Assembly (NCBI RefSeq): GCF_029360645.1
Contig: NZ_JARDUA010000009.1
Coordinates: 1 to 64,000, forward strand
From: Pontibacter litorisediminis
GTDB taxonomy: Bacteria; Bacteroidota; Bacteroidia; Cytophagales; Hymenobacteraceae
Reading direction: 5' to 3'
Length of the DNA stretch: 64,000 bases
Below, one piece after another: positions 25,733 to 34,016 of this stretch; the stretch's first letter is position 1; the number at the start of each line of letters is the position of its first letter. The position numbers and the translations under genes are program-made. The notes beneath the pieces are model-generated. The model saw nothing but the letters and a program-made list of their open reading frames with translations. It was not told where the DNA came from and ran no database searches.

Positions 25733-27178
25733 CTACAGCTTCACACAAACATTCTGCGGCTCGGTAAAGAAGCGCAGCGCCTCAAAACCGCCCTCGCGGC
25801 CCACGCCGGAGTTCTTCATGCCGCCGAAGGGGGTGCGCAGGTCGCGCAGGAGCCAGGTGTTGATCCAGATAATGCCGGAGTGCACCTGGTGCGCCACACG
25901 GTGTGCCCTTTGTAAATTGCTGGTCCAGATGGTGGCGGAGAGGCCGTAGTCGGTGCAATTGGCGTATTGGATCACCTCTTCCTCGGTATCAAAAGGCATG
26001 AGCGTCACCACGGGCCCAAAGATCTCCTCGGTGTTGGTGCGGCAGTTGTAAGGCAGGCCTTCAATAACCGTAGGGGCGATAAACCAACCATTTTCGCAGC
26101 GCCCTGCTACCTGTACCTGGTGCTCCCCGGTTAGGATGGTACCGCCTTCCTGCTGGGCCAGCTCAATGTAAGAGAGTACTTTTTGCATGTGCTGCTCCGA
26201 TACCACCGCACCCAGTTTGGTACCTTCTTCCATGGGGTCGCCCACAGTCATGGCCTTTACTTTCTCTACAAAGGCATCCCGGAACTGCTCGTATAGCGGG
26301 CGCTCGATAAAAATGCGGGAACCGCAGAGGCAGATCTGCCCCTGGTTGGCAAAGGAGGAGTGGATGGAAGTATGGAGCGCTTTGTTAAAGTCGCAGTCGG
26401 CGAAGATGATGTTCGGGTTCTTGCCGCCCAGCTCCAGCGACAGCTTCTTGAACATCGGCGCCGCTGTGGCTGCGATGGTTCGGCCGGTGGCAGTGCCGCC
26501 AGTAAAGGATATTACCGGAACTTTAGGATGTGCCGTGATGGCAGCGCCCACCTTCTGTCCATAGCCATGCACAATGTTGAGCACACCGGCCGGCAAGCCC
26601 GCCTCTATGCAAATCTCCGAGAGCAGGTACGCTGTCATAGGTGTTACTTCGGAGGGTTTGGCTACCACACAATTACCGGCGGCCAGGGCAGGGGCTATTT
26701 TCCAGGTAAATAAGTATAAAGGCAGGTTCCAGGGCGAGATGCAGCCGGCCACGCCATGCGGGTGGCGCACGGTATAGTTAATGGCCTCAGTGCCTTCCAT
26801 GTAGTGCGCCTCTGTGGCAAAGTGCTGAATGGCCGTGCCGTAAAACCGCATGTTGCTGCTGGCCCGCGGAATGTCTACTGTCTTTGCCAGCTTCAAAGGT
26901 TTGCCGTTGTCCACAGATTCTGCCTCGGCCAGCTGCTCCAGGTTTTGGTCTATCAGGTCAGCGATCTTCATCAGCAAACGGCCACGTTTTTCGGCCGGCG
27001 TGTTAGCCCATGCCGGAAAAGCCGCCAGTGCCGCCTGCACCGCCTGCTCCACATCCCGCTCATCAGAGTCTGGTATAAGCGAATATACCTGGCCGGTTGC
27101 CGGGTTGTAGTTGTCGATGTACTGACCTGCCACAGGTGCTATAAGCTGGCCGTTTATGTAGTTCTGGAGCTGCTTCAC
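25733..27178 (-). CDS. Aldehyde dehydrogenase, 2-aminomuconic semialdehyde dehydrogenase-like
   Basis: NAD-dependent oxidation of a semialdehyde. In this setting the likely substrate is 2-aminomuconate 6-semialdehyde, the product of the ACMSD at 29630. 481 aa, standard for the superfamily. Catalytic residues N151 (SPWNLPLYLF), E249 (LELGGKNP) and C283 (GQICLCGSR) are present; the sequence style matches ALDH8A1 and bacterial hydroxymuconic-semialdehyde dehydrogenases. It heads a minus-strand pair with the YcxB-like gene. The pathway assignment rests on the neighbourhood as well as on sequence. Confidence 0.85.
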   Translation of the reverse strand: MKQLQNYINGQLIAPVAGQYIDNYNPATGQVYSLIPDSDERDVEQAVQAALAAFPAWANTPAEKRGRLLMKIADLIDQNLEQLAEAESVDNGKPLKLAKTVDIPRASSNMRFYGTAIQHFATEAHYMEGTEAINYTVRHPHGVAGCISPWNLPLYLFTWKIAPALAAGNCVVAKPSEVTPMTAYLLSEICIEAGLPAGVLNIVHGYGQKVGAAITAHPKVPVISFTGGTATGRTIAATAAPMFKKLSLELGGKNPNIIFADCDFNKALHTSIHSSFANQGQICLCGSRIFIERPLYEQFRDAFVEKVKAMTVGDPMEEGTKLGAVVSEQHMQKVLSYIELAQQEGGTILTGEHQVQVAGRCENGWFIAPTVIEGLPYNCRTNTEEIFGPVVTLMPFDTEEEVIQYANCTDYGLSATIWTSNLQRAHRVAHQVHSGIIWINTWLLRDLRTPFGGMKNSGVGREGGFEALRFFTEPQNVCVKL

Positions 27179-27219
27179 GTTTACGGTAAGTATAAATTAG
27201 AAACTAAAGTGCATATAGG

Positions 27220-27516
27220 TTAAGAGTTTTTGCTTCTGAACCTGTTTAAGATCAGAGTGAATCGCTTTAACAACCTTTTTCTGAAAGGTTCCACGAGCAT
27301 ATGCACAAGTATAAGCGCGACAAAGAACTTAACGGGTGTTGGGTATTCGGCCGCTATCCCAGCATACTTGCTCACATACAGCAGTGCTACCACAAGGTTC
27401 AGGCACAGCATGTGAAACAGGTAGTCCTCAGCCTTAAGCCTGTACCAGTTTGTCAAGCGAGATATAGCCGCAGCAAAACCAAGGTTTAAGAGCAGGATAA
27501 TCAGAAGTACGCCCAT
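27220..27516 (-). CDS. Small hydrophobic membrane protein
   Basis: 98 aa, function unknown. Three hydrophobic segments (about 2-18, 35-50, 62-78) with a Lys/Arg-rich tail (EPFRKRLLKRFTLILNRFRSK). Each loop is short, so this is a small integral membrane protein. It lies 10 bp downstream of the SDR and 41 bp upstream of the aldehyde dehydrogenase, so it may be co-transcribed with both. Confidence 0.55.
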   Translation of the reverse strand: MGVLLIILLLNLGFAAAISRLTNWYRLKAEDYLFHMLCLNLVVALLYVSKYAGIAAEYPTPVKFFVALILVHMLVEPFRKRLLKRFTLILNRFRSKNS

Positions 27517-27526
27517 TGCGCGCTAC

Positions 27527-28315
27527 TTACAAACACCCCGTTCTGCCCCCATCCACCGGCACGTTAATGCCATTGATGTAGGCAGCAGCCGGCGTAGCCA
27601 GAAACGCAGCGGCAGCGGCTACCTCCTCAGGCTCAGCAAAACGGCGGGCAGGTATTTCCTGCATCATCTCTTCCTCCACAGCATCCACAGCCGCATCGGT
27701 TTTCTTTGCCTTATTTTCGATAATGGACTCGAGGCGGCCGGTGCGGGTGGCGCCGGGCAGCACGTTGTTTACCGTGATGCCGAATGGGCCCAGCTCGTTG
27801 GCCATGGTTTTAGCCCAACTAGCCACCGCGCCACGTATAGTGTTCGAGACCCCCAGGCCCTGCAGCGGCTGCTTCACCGAGGTACTGATCACGTTGATGA
27901 TGCGGCCATACTTTGCCTCCTTCATATGCGGAATCACGGCTTTGGCCAGCAGGTGGTTTGCGATCAGGTGCTGGTTAAAGGCAGCGGTAAACTCGTCGGT
28001 GATGGCCTCGGTAATCGGCCCGCCCGCCGGCCCGCCGGTGTTGTTTACCAGGATGTGCACTTCGGGCTGGTCGTTGAGGTAGGCCTGCACGCGTATGTTC
28101 AGGTCATAAGGGTCGGAGAAGTCGGCGGTGATGTAGTCGTGCTGCTGCTCCTGCTGCGTGTCCAGCTCCTGGGCCACCTGCTGCAGCTTCTCCTCGTTAC
28201 GGGCTATGAGCGTTACGCTAGCCCCCAGTTGTGCCAGTTCTACGGCTATAGCTTTGCCAATGCCCTGCGTGCTGCCACACACCAGGGCGCGTTTGTTCTT
28301 CAGGTTTAGATTCAT
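27527..28315 (-). CDS. Short-chain dehydrogenase/reductase
   Basis: 262 aa classical SDR. The cofactor motif is GSTQGIGK (14-21). NNTGGP replaces the usual NNAG; the catalytic Ser is in NVISTSVKQ. At the usual YxxxK position SNTIRGAVASW has Thr-Ile-Arg in place of Tyr and Lys, so the canonical catalytic Tyr/Lys pair appears absent. C-terminal VPVDGGRTG is normal. Such atypical SDRs occur beside kynurenine genes in Bacteroidota, but a role is not established. It is first in the minus-strand cluster and divergent from the 3-hydroxyanthranilate dioxygenase gene. Confidence 0.75.
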   Translation of the reverse strand: MNLNLKNKRALVCGSTQGIGKAIAVELAQLGASVTLIARNEEKLQQVAQELDTQQEQQHDYITADFSDPYDLNIRVQAYLNDQPEVHILVNNTGGPAGGPITEAITDEFTAAFNQHLIANHLLAKAVIPHMKEAKYGRIINVISTSVKQPLQGLGVSNTIRGAVASWAKTMANELGPFGITVNNVLPGATRTGRLESIIENKAKKTDAAVDAVEEEMMQEIPARRFAEPEEVAAAAAFLATPAAAYINGINVPVDGGRTGCL

Positions 28316-28426
28316 AGGATAAATGTACGTAAATCTATACGAAGTGGCATAGCTATACTTATGCCGTTGCTACCATGTTTGCCGTAAATTGCGTACTTTC
28401 AAACAAGAAACCACAATATCAAAACT

Positions 28427-28966
28427 ATGGCCATAACGAGACCTTTCAACTTTAAAAAGTGGATCGAGGAGCACCGCCACCTGCTGAAGCCGCCGGTAGG
28501 CAACCAGCAGGTGTTTAAAGATAACGACGACTTCATTGTAATGGTGGTAGGCGGGCCAAACGCCCGTAAAGATTACCACTATGATGAAGGCGAGGAATTT
28601 TTCTACCAACTGGAGGGCGACATCGTGCTGAAGATCATCGAGGATGGCAAGCCGGTTGATATACCTATAAAGGAAGGGGAGATTTTCCTGTTGCCGCCGC
28701 GCGTGCCGCACTCGCCGCAGCGCCCGGCCAACACGGTGGGCCTGGTGATGGAGCGTTACCGTAAGCCTGGCGAGAAAGACGGCTTCCTGTGGTTCTGCGA
28801 GAACTGCGGCAACAAACTATACGAGGAGTATGCCGACGTTACCGACATCGTGGGGCAGCTGCCGGTTATCATGAGCCGCTTCTGGGACAGCATGGAGCAC
28901 CGCACCTGCAACAACTGCGGCACCGTCATGGAGCCGCCTGCCAAGCCAGCCGAGGCCGCTAAGTAA
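28427..28966 (+). CDS. nbaC: 3-hydroxyanthranilate 3,4-dioxygenase
   Basis: Opens the ring of 3-hydroxyanthranilate to 2-amino-3-carboxymuconate 6-semialdehyde. 179 aa cupin. The catalytic iron ligands H51, E57 and H95 and the second, rubredoxin-like iron site C124, C127, C161 and C164 (FCENCGN and TCNNCG) are all present, matching the bacterial enzyme. R47 and R99 lie near the substrate-binding positions. It starts a plus-strand unit with a GNAT acetyltransferase 3 bp downstream and ACMSD 117 bp after that. Confidence 0.95.
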   Translation: MAITRPFNFKKWIEEHRHLLKPPVGNQQVFKDNDDFIVMVVGGPNARKDYHYDEGEEFFYQLEGDIVLKIIEDGKPVDIPIKEGEIFLLPPRVPHSPQRPANTVGLVMERYRKPGEKDGFLWFCENCGNKLYEEYADVTDIVGQLPVIMSRFWDSMEHRTCNNCGTVMEPPAKPAEAAK

Positions 28967-28969
28967 AGT

Positions 28970-29512
28970 ATGATCCATCCTGACCTGTCCACCAACCGCC
29001 TCCGGCTTCGCCTCATACAGCCTGCTGACGCAGAATTTATACTTCAGGGGCTGTCGGACAGGCGGGTGACGCAGTACTACGCGGTGCACTATGATACGCT
29101 GGAGGAGGTAGAGCAGGAGCAAATGCCGTTTTACCAGAGCCTGCTGGAGAGCGACACAGGCGCCTGGTGGGCCTTCTCGTTAAAGGAGGATGATACGCTG
29201 CTAGGGGCCTGTGGCCTGAATAACCTGGAAAAGGAGCACCAAAAGGCCGAAGTCGGCTTTTGGCTGCTGCCAGAGCATTGGGGCAAGGGCTACATACCCG
29301 AGGCCGCTGCGGCTGTGGTAAGGTATGGCTTTGAGCTGCTCAGCCTGAACCGCATCGAAGCCATCGTGGAAGGCGGCAATGAGCAGTCAGGGAGAGTGTT
29401 GCAAAAGCTTGGCTTTTCCTATGAGGGCAGGCTGCGCGAGCGCGAGATCAAGAGCGGCCGCTTCATCGACCTGCTATACTTTAGTCTGCTGCGGAGGGAA
29501 CATCTACGGTAA
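28970..29512 (+). CDS. GNAT-family N-acetyltransferase (RimJ/RimL-like)
   Basis: 180 aa. Typical RimJ-type layout: LSTNRLRLRLIQPADAEFIL at the start, AEVGFWLLPEHWGKGYIPEA (acetyl-CoA loop, about 98-117), then NRIEAIVEGGNEQSGRVLQK and LGFSYEGRLRE. It probably acetylates a protein N-terminus or a small amine. Its start is 3 bp after the dioxygenase stop, so the two genes are almost certainly co-transcribed, but no kynurenine-pathway role is known for this family. Confidence 0.82.
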   Translation: MIHPDLSTNRLRLRLIQPADAEFILQGLSDRRVTQYYAVHYDTLEEVEQEQMPFYQSLLESDTGAWWAFSLKEDDTLLGACGLNNLEKEHQKAEVGFWLLPEHWGKGYIPEAAAAVVRYGFELLSLNRIEAIVEGGNEQSGRVLQKLGFSYEGRLREREIKSGRFIDLLYFSLLRREHLR

Positions 29513-29629
29513 AATAGAAGTATGGGTACCTGCCCCAAGCCTGTGCAACACAAGTATAAAATGCTTATCTTGTTGGATTGCCCTCTTGAGCCGTACACTG
29601 TATAGCTGCATTTCTGACTGTTTATAGCC

Positions 29630-30736
29630 ATGCAAGACAAGACGCCCATACTTACTGCTGATAACCTGCTGAAGATCGACATCCACACGCATATTTTGCC
29701 CGCCACCTGGCCAAACCTGCGCGAGCGTTATGGCTATGGCGGCTTTATCCGGCTGGAGCACCACAAGCCCTGCTGCGCCCGCATGATGATGGACGGCAAG
29801 TTCTTCCGGGAGATACAGGATAACTGCTGGGACCCGAAGGTGCGCATGCACGAGTGCAGCCAGCACAAAGTAGGGGTGCAGGTACTGAGCACGGTGCCGG
29901 TCATGTTCAGCTACTGGGCCAAGCCAGAGCATACGTATGACCTCTCGCAGATCCTGAACGACCACATCGCCGGCATCGTGGCCGATTACCCCGACCGTTT
30001 CGTGGGGCTGGGTACTGTTCCCATGCAGGACACCAAACTGGCGATAAAAGAGCTGGAGCGCTGCGTGAAGGAACTGGGCATGGCAGGTATACAGATCGGC
30101 ACGAACATAAACGGGCAGAACCTGGATGCCCCGGAACTGTTCCCTGTTTTTGAGGCGGCGGAGGAATTGGGTGCCGCTATTTTTGTGCATCCCTGGGACA
30201 TGCTGGGCAAGGACCGCACCGGCAAATACTGGATGCCCTGGTTGGTGGGCATGCCTGCCGAAACAACGGTGGCAATCTGCTCCATGATCTTTGGGGGCGT
30301 GTTTGAGCGCCTGCCAAAGCTTCGTGTGGCCTTTGCCCATGGCGGCGGTTCTTTTCCGGCGACCATCGGCCGTATTGCCCATGGCTTTGAGGTGCGCCCC
30401 GACCTGTGCGCCATTGATAACCCCGTAAACCCACGCGAATACCTGGGTAAATTCTACTTCGACTCGCTGGTGCACGACCCGCTGGCCCTGGAGTACCTGG
30501 TAAATTTGGTGGGAGCCGATAAGATTGCCTTAGGTACCGATTACCCGTTCCCGCTCGGCGAACTGGAGCCCGGCAAGCTCATCGAGTCCATGCCCTATGA
30601 TCTGGCAACCAAAGAGCGCATGCTCAGCGGCACTGCACTGGAGTGGCTGAACCTGGAGCGCAAGCAGTTTGTGAAGCATAATGCAGCTGTACGCATGCCG
30701 AAGGATAAGCTGTCAGAATCAGGATTTACAGGATGA
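29630..30736 (+). CDS. nbaD: 2-amino-3-carboxymuconate-6-semialdehyde decarboxylase (ACMSD)
   Basis: Amidohydrolase-superfamily decarboxylase that diverts the dioxygenase product from quinolinate and NAD synthesis into catabolism. 368 aa, slightly longer than the usual ~335. Zinc ligands H19 and H21 (DIHTHILP), H187 (FVHPWDM) and D304 (LGTDYPFPLGE), with the catalytic H237 in FAHGGGSFP. The EHHKPCCARMM stretch (43-53) is characteristic of ACMSD. It follows the dioxygenase and the GNAT gene on the same strand. Downstream is repeat copy R2. Confidence 0.93.
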   Translation: MQDKTPILTADNLLKIDIHTHILPATWPNLRERYGYGGFIRLEHHKPCCARMMMDGKFFREIQDNCWDPKVRMHECSQHKVGVQVLSTVPVMFSYWAKPEHTYDLSQILNDHIAGIVADYPDRFVGLGTVPMQDTKLAIKELERCVKELGMAGIQIGTNINGQNLDAPELFPVFEAAEELGAAIFVHPWDMLGKDRTGKYWMPWLVGMPAETTVAICSMIFGGVFERLPKLRVAFAHGGGSFPATIGRIAHGFEVRPDLCAIDNPVNPREYLGKFYFDSLVHDPLALEYLVNLVGADKIALGTDYPFPLGELEPGKLIESMPYDLATKERMLSGTALEWLNLERKQFVKHNAAVRMPKDKLSESGFTG

Positions 30737-30784
30737 TTGGAAAGGCTGAATAACTTGGCAATACCCGGTTTACGTTACTTCCAT

Positions 30785-31400
30785 CAGCGGCCTATTCACT
30801 AAAAGCCCTCGCGGTGTCCGGAGTTCCTACGCGCGTCTGGCTGCTGCACCGGGTCCAACCACCCCTGCCCCTCCTTGGCTTTTTCGAGGGCCCCTACCCC
30901 CAGGAGGGGAGCTCAGTAGCTGCTTTGGCTGAAGCATTAGTTTTGTGGCTGCTGGGGTAGATGAGCAGAAGTATAAACTCACCCCTAACCCCTCCGAGGA
31001 GGGGAATACACCTCTCCCCAGCCCTCTCCTAAAAACAGGAGAGGGAGCTTGGTTGAAGCTCCGTCAGCTGTGGCTATCGAACCAGTTCCCAGTCTTTGGG
31101 TTGAGCGCCTATGCGAGTTTTTCTGGTGACGAGCGTGAGCGAGGCAGCCCGAGGCACGAGGGCAGGAAAAGCTCCCAGCGCGATGCCCTTATCGAGGGCC
31201 CCTACCCCCAAGACGAGCCCTCTCGGGCTAGAGAGCACCAAAGCCAGAAATGCAACGATAGGCTTGTGGGGCTGGAGGATGAACGGCAGCTAGTAAGTAT
31301 AGCTTGGTTCAAGTTACAGGAAACAGCGGCTAAGCACAGGCACAAGCGGACGCTTGCGCCAGCGAAGTATGAAGTACGGCCAAATTACGACTTCTACGGA
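30785..31400 (+). repeat. Long intergenic repeat, copy R2
   Basis: No credible gene between the ACMSD stop and the secreted protein start at 31603. Shared blocks: CACCCCTGCCCCTCCTTGG (about 30862-30880), GAAGCTCCGTCAGCTGTGG with CTTTGGGTTGAGCGCC (31055-31109), GCGCGATGCCCTTATCGAGG (31177-31254), and palindrome F (31339-31360). Palindromes H and G are decayed here. A second fragment of the TCGAGGGCCCCTACCCCCA block is inserted at 30886-30904, a sign of shuffling between blocks. 31400-31602 is AT-richer and holds the promoter region of the next gene. Confidence 0.72.
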
Positions 31401-31602
31401 TCAGGCAGCTTATAGCAGCAAAGGTTCCAGATAAAGCTGGCCGAAACAGCAAACGGCATATACCTCCATGAACAGCTAAACCACACCTATTCCTGATCCA
31501 GCCCATCAGAAGAAACACTAAAATCTATTGTTTTGGCTGCATAATTTTATACTTTGGCCAAATATTTGCTCGTTATAATTGTATCTTATTCAACCTTTTA
31601 CT

Positions 31603-33165
31603 ATGCGTAAATTACTTTTCAGCCTGCTCTTGATGGGAGCCTTTGCCACGGCGGCACATGCCCAGAAAGAGTTTGCCCATATAGAACTACCCATGAACCG
31701 TGCGGAAGACCTTGTGTCTGTGGCAGACGATGAGGGCAACGTGGTAGTATATTTCTACCAAAGCGGAAATCTGAACTTCGCCATGATCTCCCCATCAGGA
31801 GAGAAGCTGGCGCAGCACGAGATCCCGTACCGGAGCTCCAAAGACCCCCAGATCATGGGTACCCGGGTAACCGACGACGAGTTTATCTTCTACAGCCGCT
31901 ATACCAATGGCCGCCGTGAGTATGTGCGCCCCTTTGCCATTAACCGCCACACCGGCGCCTTCCGTAGCCTGCAGGATGTGCAGCTGAAGCTACCCCGCAA
32001 CGTGACCTTTGTAGGTGGCTTTGGCGACGAGGAGCATTTCTATATGCTTTACACTGACAAAGACAGCAACCTGCACCTGTACCGCGACTCTGAGTATAGC
32101 GTGGCTACCATGGATTACAAGTTTTTCTCAACAGAACAGATGCCCCGTACCCGCGACCGCTATGCCCGTGAGTCGGGGATGATTTATGTGCACCCGGACC
32201 TGGAGCGTAATGTGTTCACGGGCCATCACCGCAGTAAGATATACTCACGCGGCGATAAGCTGCACATGATCTTTGACGGTTACCAGCTGCGCGGGAAGTC
32301 TGCTAAGGAAGCCACCACCGAAATCCTGACCTTAGATTGGAACACCGGAAAGGCGGAATACCGCACCCTGCCTGTTGTCGAGCAGCGCAACACCCCGAGC
32401 TTCAACTCTTTCCTGCACCAGGACAAGCTTTTCCGGCTGAACCTGGAGAAGGACAAGCTGAAGCTGACGGCCTACGATTTTAACACGTTGCAGCCAATCA
32501 AAGAATATGCCTTTACCGACAAAGAGAAACTGGCGCTGGCTTCCACGCCTGTTTACCAGCGTGGGGCAAGCGGCCTGTTCTCGTCTGGGTATGAGGTGAT
32601 TGAGAAAGAGGATAAGGCCATGAAGAACCTGGCGAGCGGTATACCTGCCGTTACGGTGGATACATACAGCGATAGCACGCTGCAGCTGACCATTGGCTCT
32701 TACAAGGCCCCAACAGAGCGTGACAATCGTAACGACCGCAGCCGCATGGTGCGCACGCCAGACCGTTATGTGCGCACGTCGCGCGGGCTCATGCTGATAC
32801 CGGGCCGCTGGACGCCAGCCTACAACATCCCGAGCTATTACTTGAACTCGCCATACTATAGCCGCTACTTCTACGATCCGTTCGGGCAGGGAGGCAGCAT
32901 GCCAACAGGCCCTGGTATCAGCACCTATTTCCACACGGTGCTTGATGCCAACAGCCTGGCTAAAGTAGAGCAGGAGGGCGAGGTAGAGGTATTACAGGAG
33001 CGCGTGGAGGAGTATGAGCGCAGCCTGAAGCCGGAACCGGAGTTCCAAACCGTATACCGCTACGGCAACAAGCTACACTACGGCTACTACGACCGCAAGG
33101 CGCGCACGTTCCGCATTGTGGAGTTTGCGCACGGCCAGCAGCCCGCAGAGCCGGAGCAGGAATAA
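31603..33165 (+). CDS. Secreted protein of unknown function
   Basis: 520 aa from the ATG at 31603 (a TTG 24 bp upstream opens the frame but precedes the signal peptide). Signal peptide to about residue 21 (TAAHAQKEF). The body is beta-rich with propeller-like spacing: repeated short strands ending in charged turns (EHFYMLYTDKDSNLHLYRD, DKLHMIFDGYQLRGKSA, DKLFRLNLEKDKLKLTAYD). An aromatic/Pro/Gly-rich linker follows (about 405-445), then a Glu-rich helix (SLAKVEQEGEVEVLQERVEE). No catalytic motif recognised. Possibly a periplasmic scaffold. Confidence 0.7.
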   Translation: MRKLLFSLLLMGAFATAAHAQKEFAHIELPMNRAEDLVSVADDEGNVVVYFYQSGNLNFAMISPSGEKLAQHEIPYRSSKDPQIMGTRVTDDEFIFYSRYTNGRREYVRPFAINRHTGAFRSLQDVQLKLPRNVTFVGGFGDEEHFYMLYTDKDSNLHLYRDSEYSVATMDYKFFSTEQMPRTRDRYARESGMIYVHPDLERNVFTGHHRSKIYSRGDKLHMIFDGYQLRGKSAKEATTEILTLDWNTGKAEYRTLPVVEQRNTPSFNSFLHQDKLFRLNLEKDKLKLTAYDFNTLQPIKEYAFTDKEKLALASTPVYQRGASGLFSSGYEVIEKEDKAMKNLASGIPAVTVDTYSDSTLQLTIGSYKAPTERDNRNDRSRMVRTPDRYVRTSRGLMLIPGRWTPAYNIPSYYLNSPYYSRYFYDPFGQGGSMPTGPGISTYFHTVLDANSLAKVEQEGEVEVLQERVEEYERSLKPEPEFQTVYRYGNKLHYGYYDRKARTFRIVEFAHGQQPAEPEQE

Positions 33166-33188
33166 TCAATCCATAGTTTTGTATACAG

Positions 33189-33223
33189 AAATGGCCGCCA
33201 GTGTTTGCTGGCGGCCATTTTTA
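33189..33223. terminator. Bidirectional terminator between convergent genes
   Basis: AAATGGCCGCCAG and CTGGCGGCCATTT pair perfectly over 13 bp around a 6-nt loop, with T-rich tails on the plus strand. It serves the secreted protein gene and the convergent DUF4168 gene. Confidence 0.85.
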
Positions 33224-33241
33224 TGTGTGTGAGGAGTAACT

Positions 33242-33742
33242 CTAATTCTGCTTTTCCTGCATCAGTTGGTCTATGCGCTGTTGCACCGCCTGGTCCTGGC
33301 GGTAAGCCATCATAATCTGCTCGAACTTCTCCAGCGTCATGCCATCCTTCTGTATGGCGTCCTCCAGGTCCTTCTGCAGAGTAGGCTGCATCTCCATCAT
33401 GCGTTGCGCTGCCTTGTTAAAAGCGGCCATCTCCTCTGGGGTAGCCTCTACCTCCGCTAGTTTCTGCTGCTGGTGCGCCTGCGCCATTTGGTTAAACTTC
33501 TCTACGCTCAGCTTCTCCTCTTCTAAAATGCCCATCATGGCTTTTTCGCCCTCCTGCTGCACCACCATCAAGCGGGTGCTGGCGTCGGCAAACTGCTGCA
33601 GGTCCGCATCAGAGAAGTTCTGTGGCTTAGCCTGCTGTGTTGGAGGGGTTGGTTGCTGTGCCATGGCGGCAGGGGCTGCCAGGGTAGCACTAAGTATAAG
33701 CGCAGCCAGGGCTGCGCCTTTCAAGGTTTGGATAAAATTCAT
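33242..33742 (-). CDS. DUF4168 secreted protein
   Basis: 166 aa. Signal peptide to about residue 29 (APAAMAQQP), then a helical DUF4168 domain (FSDADLQQFADASTRLMVVQ; ATPEEMAAFNKAAQRMMEMQ; LQKDLEDAIQKDGMTLEKFE). Rich in Met and Gln. These small periplasmic helical proteins are common in Bacteroidota and cyanobacteria and have no established function. Transcribed alone. The 274-bp spacer upstream has no gene, only a palindrome (33915-33930) and the kmo terminator. Confidence 0.82.
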   Translation of the reverse strand: MNFIQTLKGAALAALILSATLAAPAAMAQQPTPPTQQAKPQNFSDADLQQFADASTRLMVVQQEGEKAMMGILEEEKLSVEKFNQMAQAHQQQKLAEVEATPEEMAAFNKAAQRMMEMQPTLQKDLEDAIQKDGMTLEKFEQIMMAYRQDQAVQQRIDQLMQEKQN

Positions 33743-33914
33743 AAAGTCAGGGATTTGTTTTTAGGTGTAGATAAATGATTTTGCACCAACCCAAGGTTAG
33801 TTTTCTGTTTTATACCAGCAGAAAGCAGATTTTGTTTTACGGCCGTAGCCCTGACTGTGTCTTGGTAGGGCCTACGAAGCATCTTTCTGAGCTAGTGAGG
33901 CACTTTGGAAGGTG

Positions 33915-33930
33915 TAGGGCTGCAGCCCTA
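33915..33930. repeat. REP-like palindrome TAGGGCTGCAGCCCTA
   Basis: A perfect 16-bp palindrome in the spacer between the DUF4168 gene and kmo, with no tail of T residues. It resembles REP-type hairpins rather than a terminator. Confidence 0.4.
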
Positions 33931-33956
33931 TGTGCGAAGCCCGCTTCTGCATTCAT

Positions 33957-33985
33957 GCAAAAGAGACGCAGGTGTTGCGTCTCTT
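33957..33985 (-). terminator. Terminator of kmo
   Basis: AAGAGACGCA and TGCGTCTCTT pair perfectly around GGTGT. On the minus strand the stem runs into TCTTTTGC. It lies 31 bp beyond the kmo stop. Confidence 0.75.
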
Positions 33986-34016
33986 CTGCAAGGTATTCTA
34001 TAAACAAGGGCTCTGG

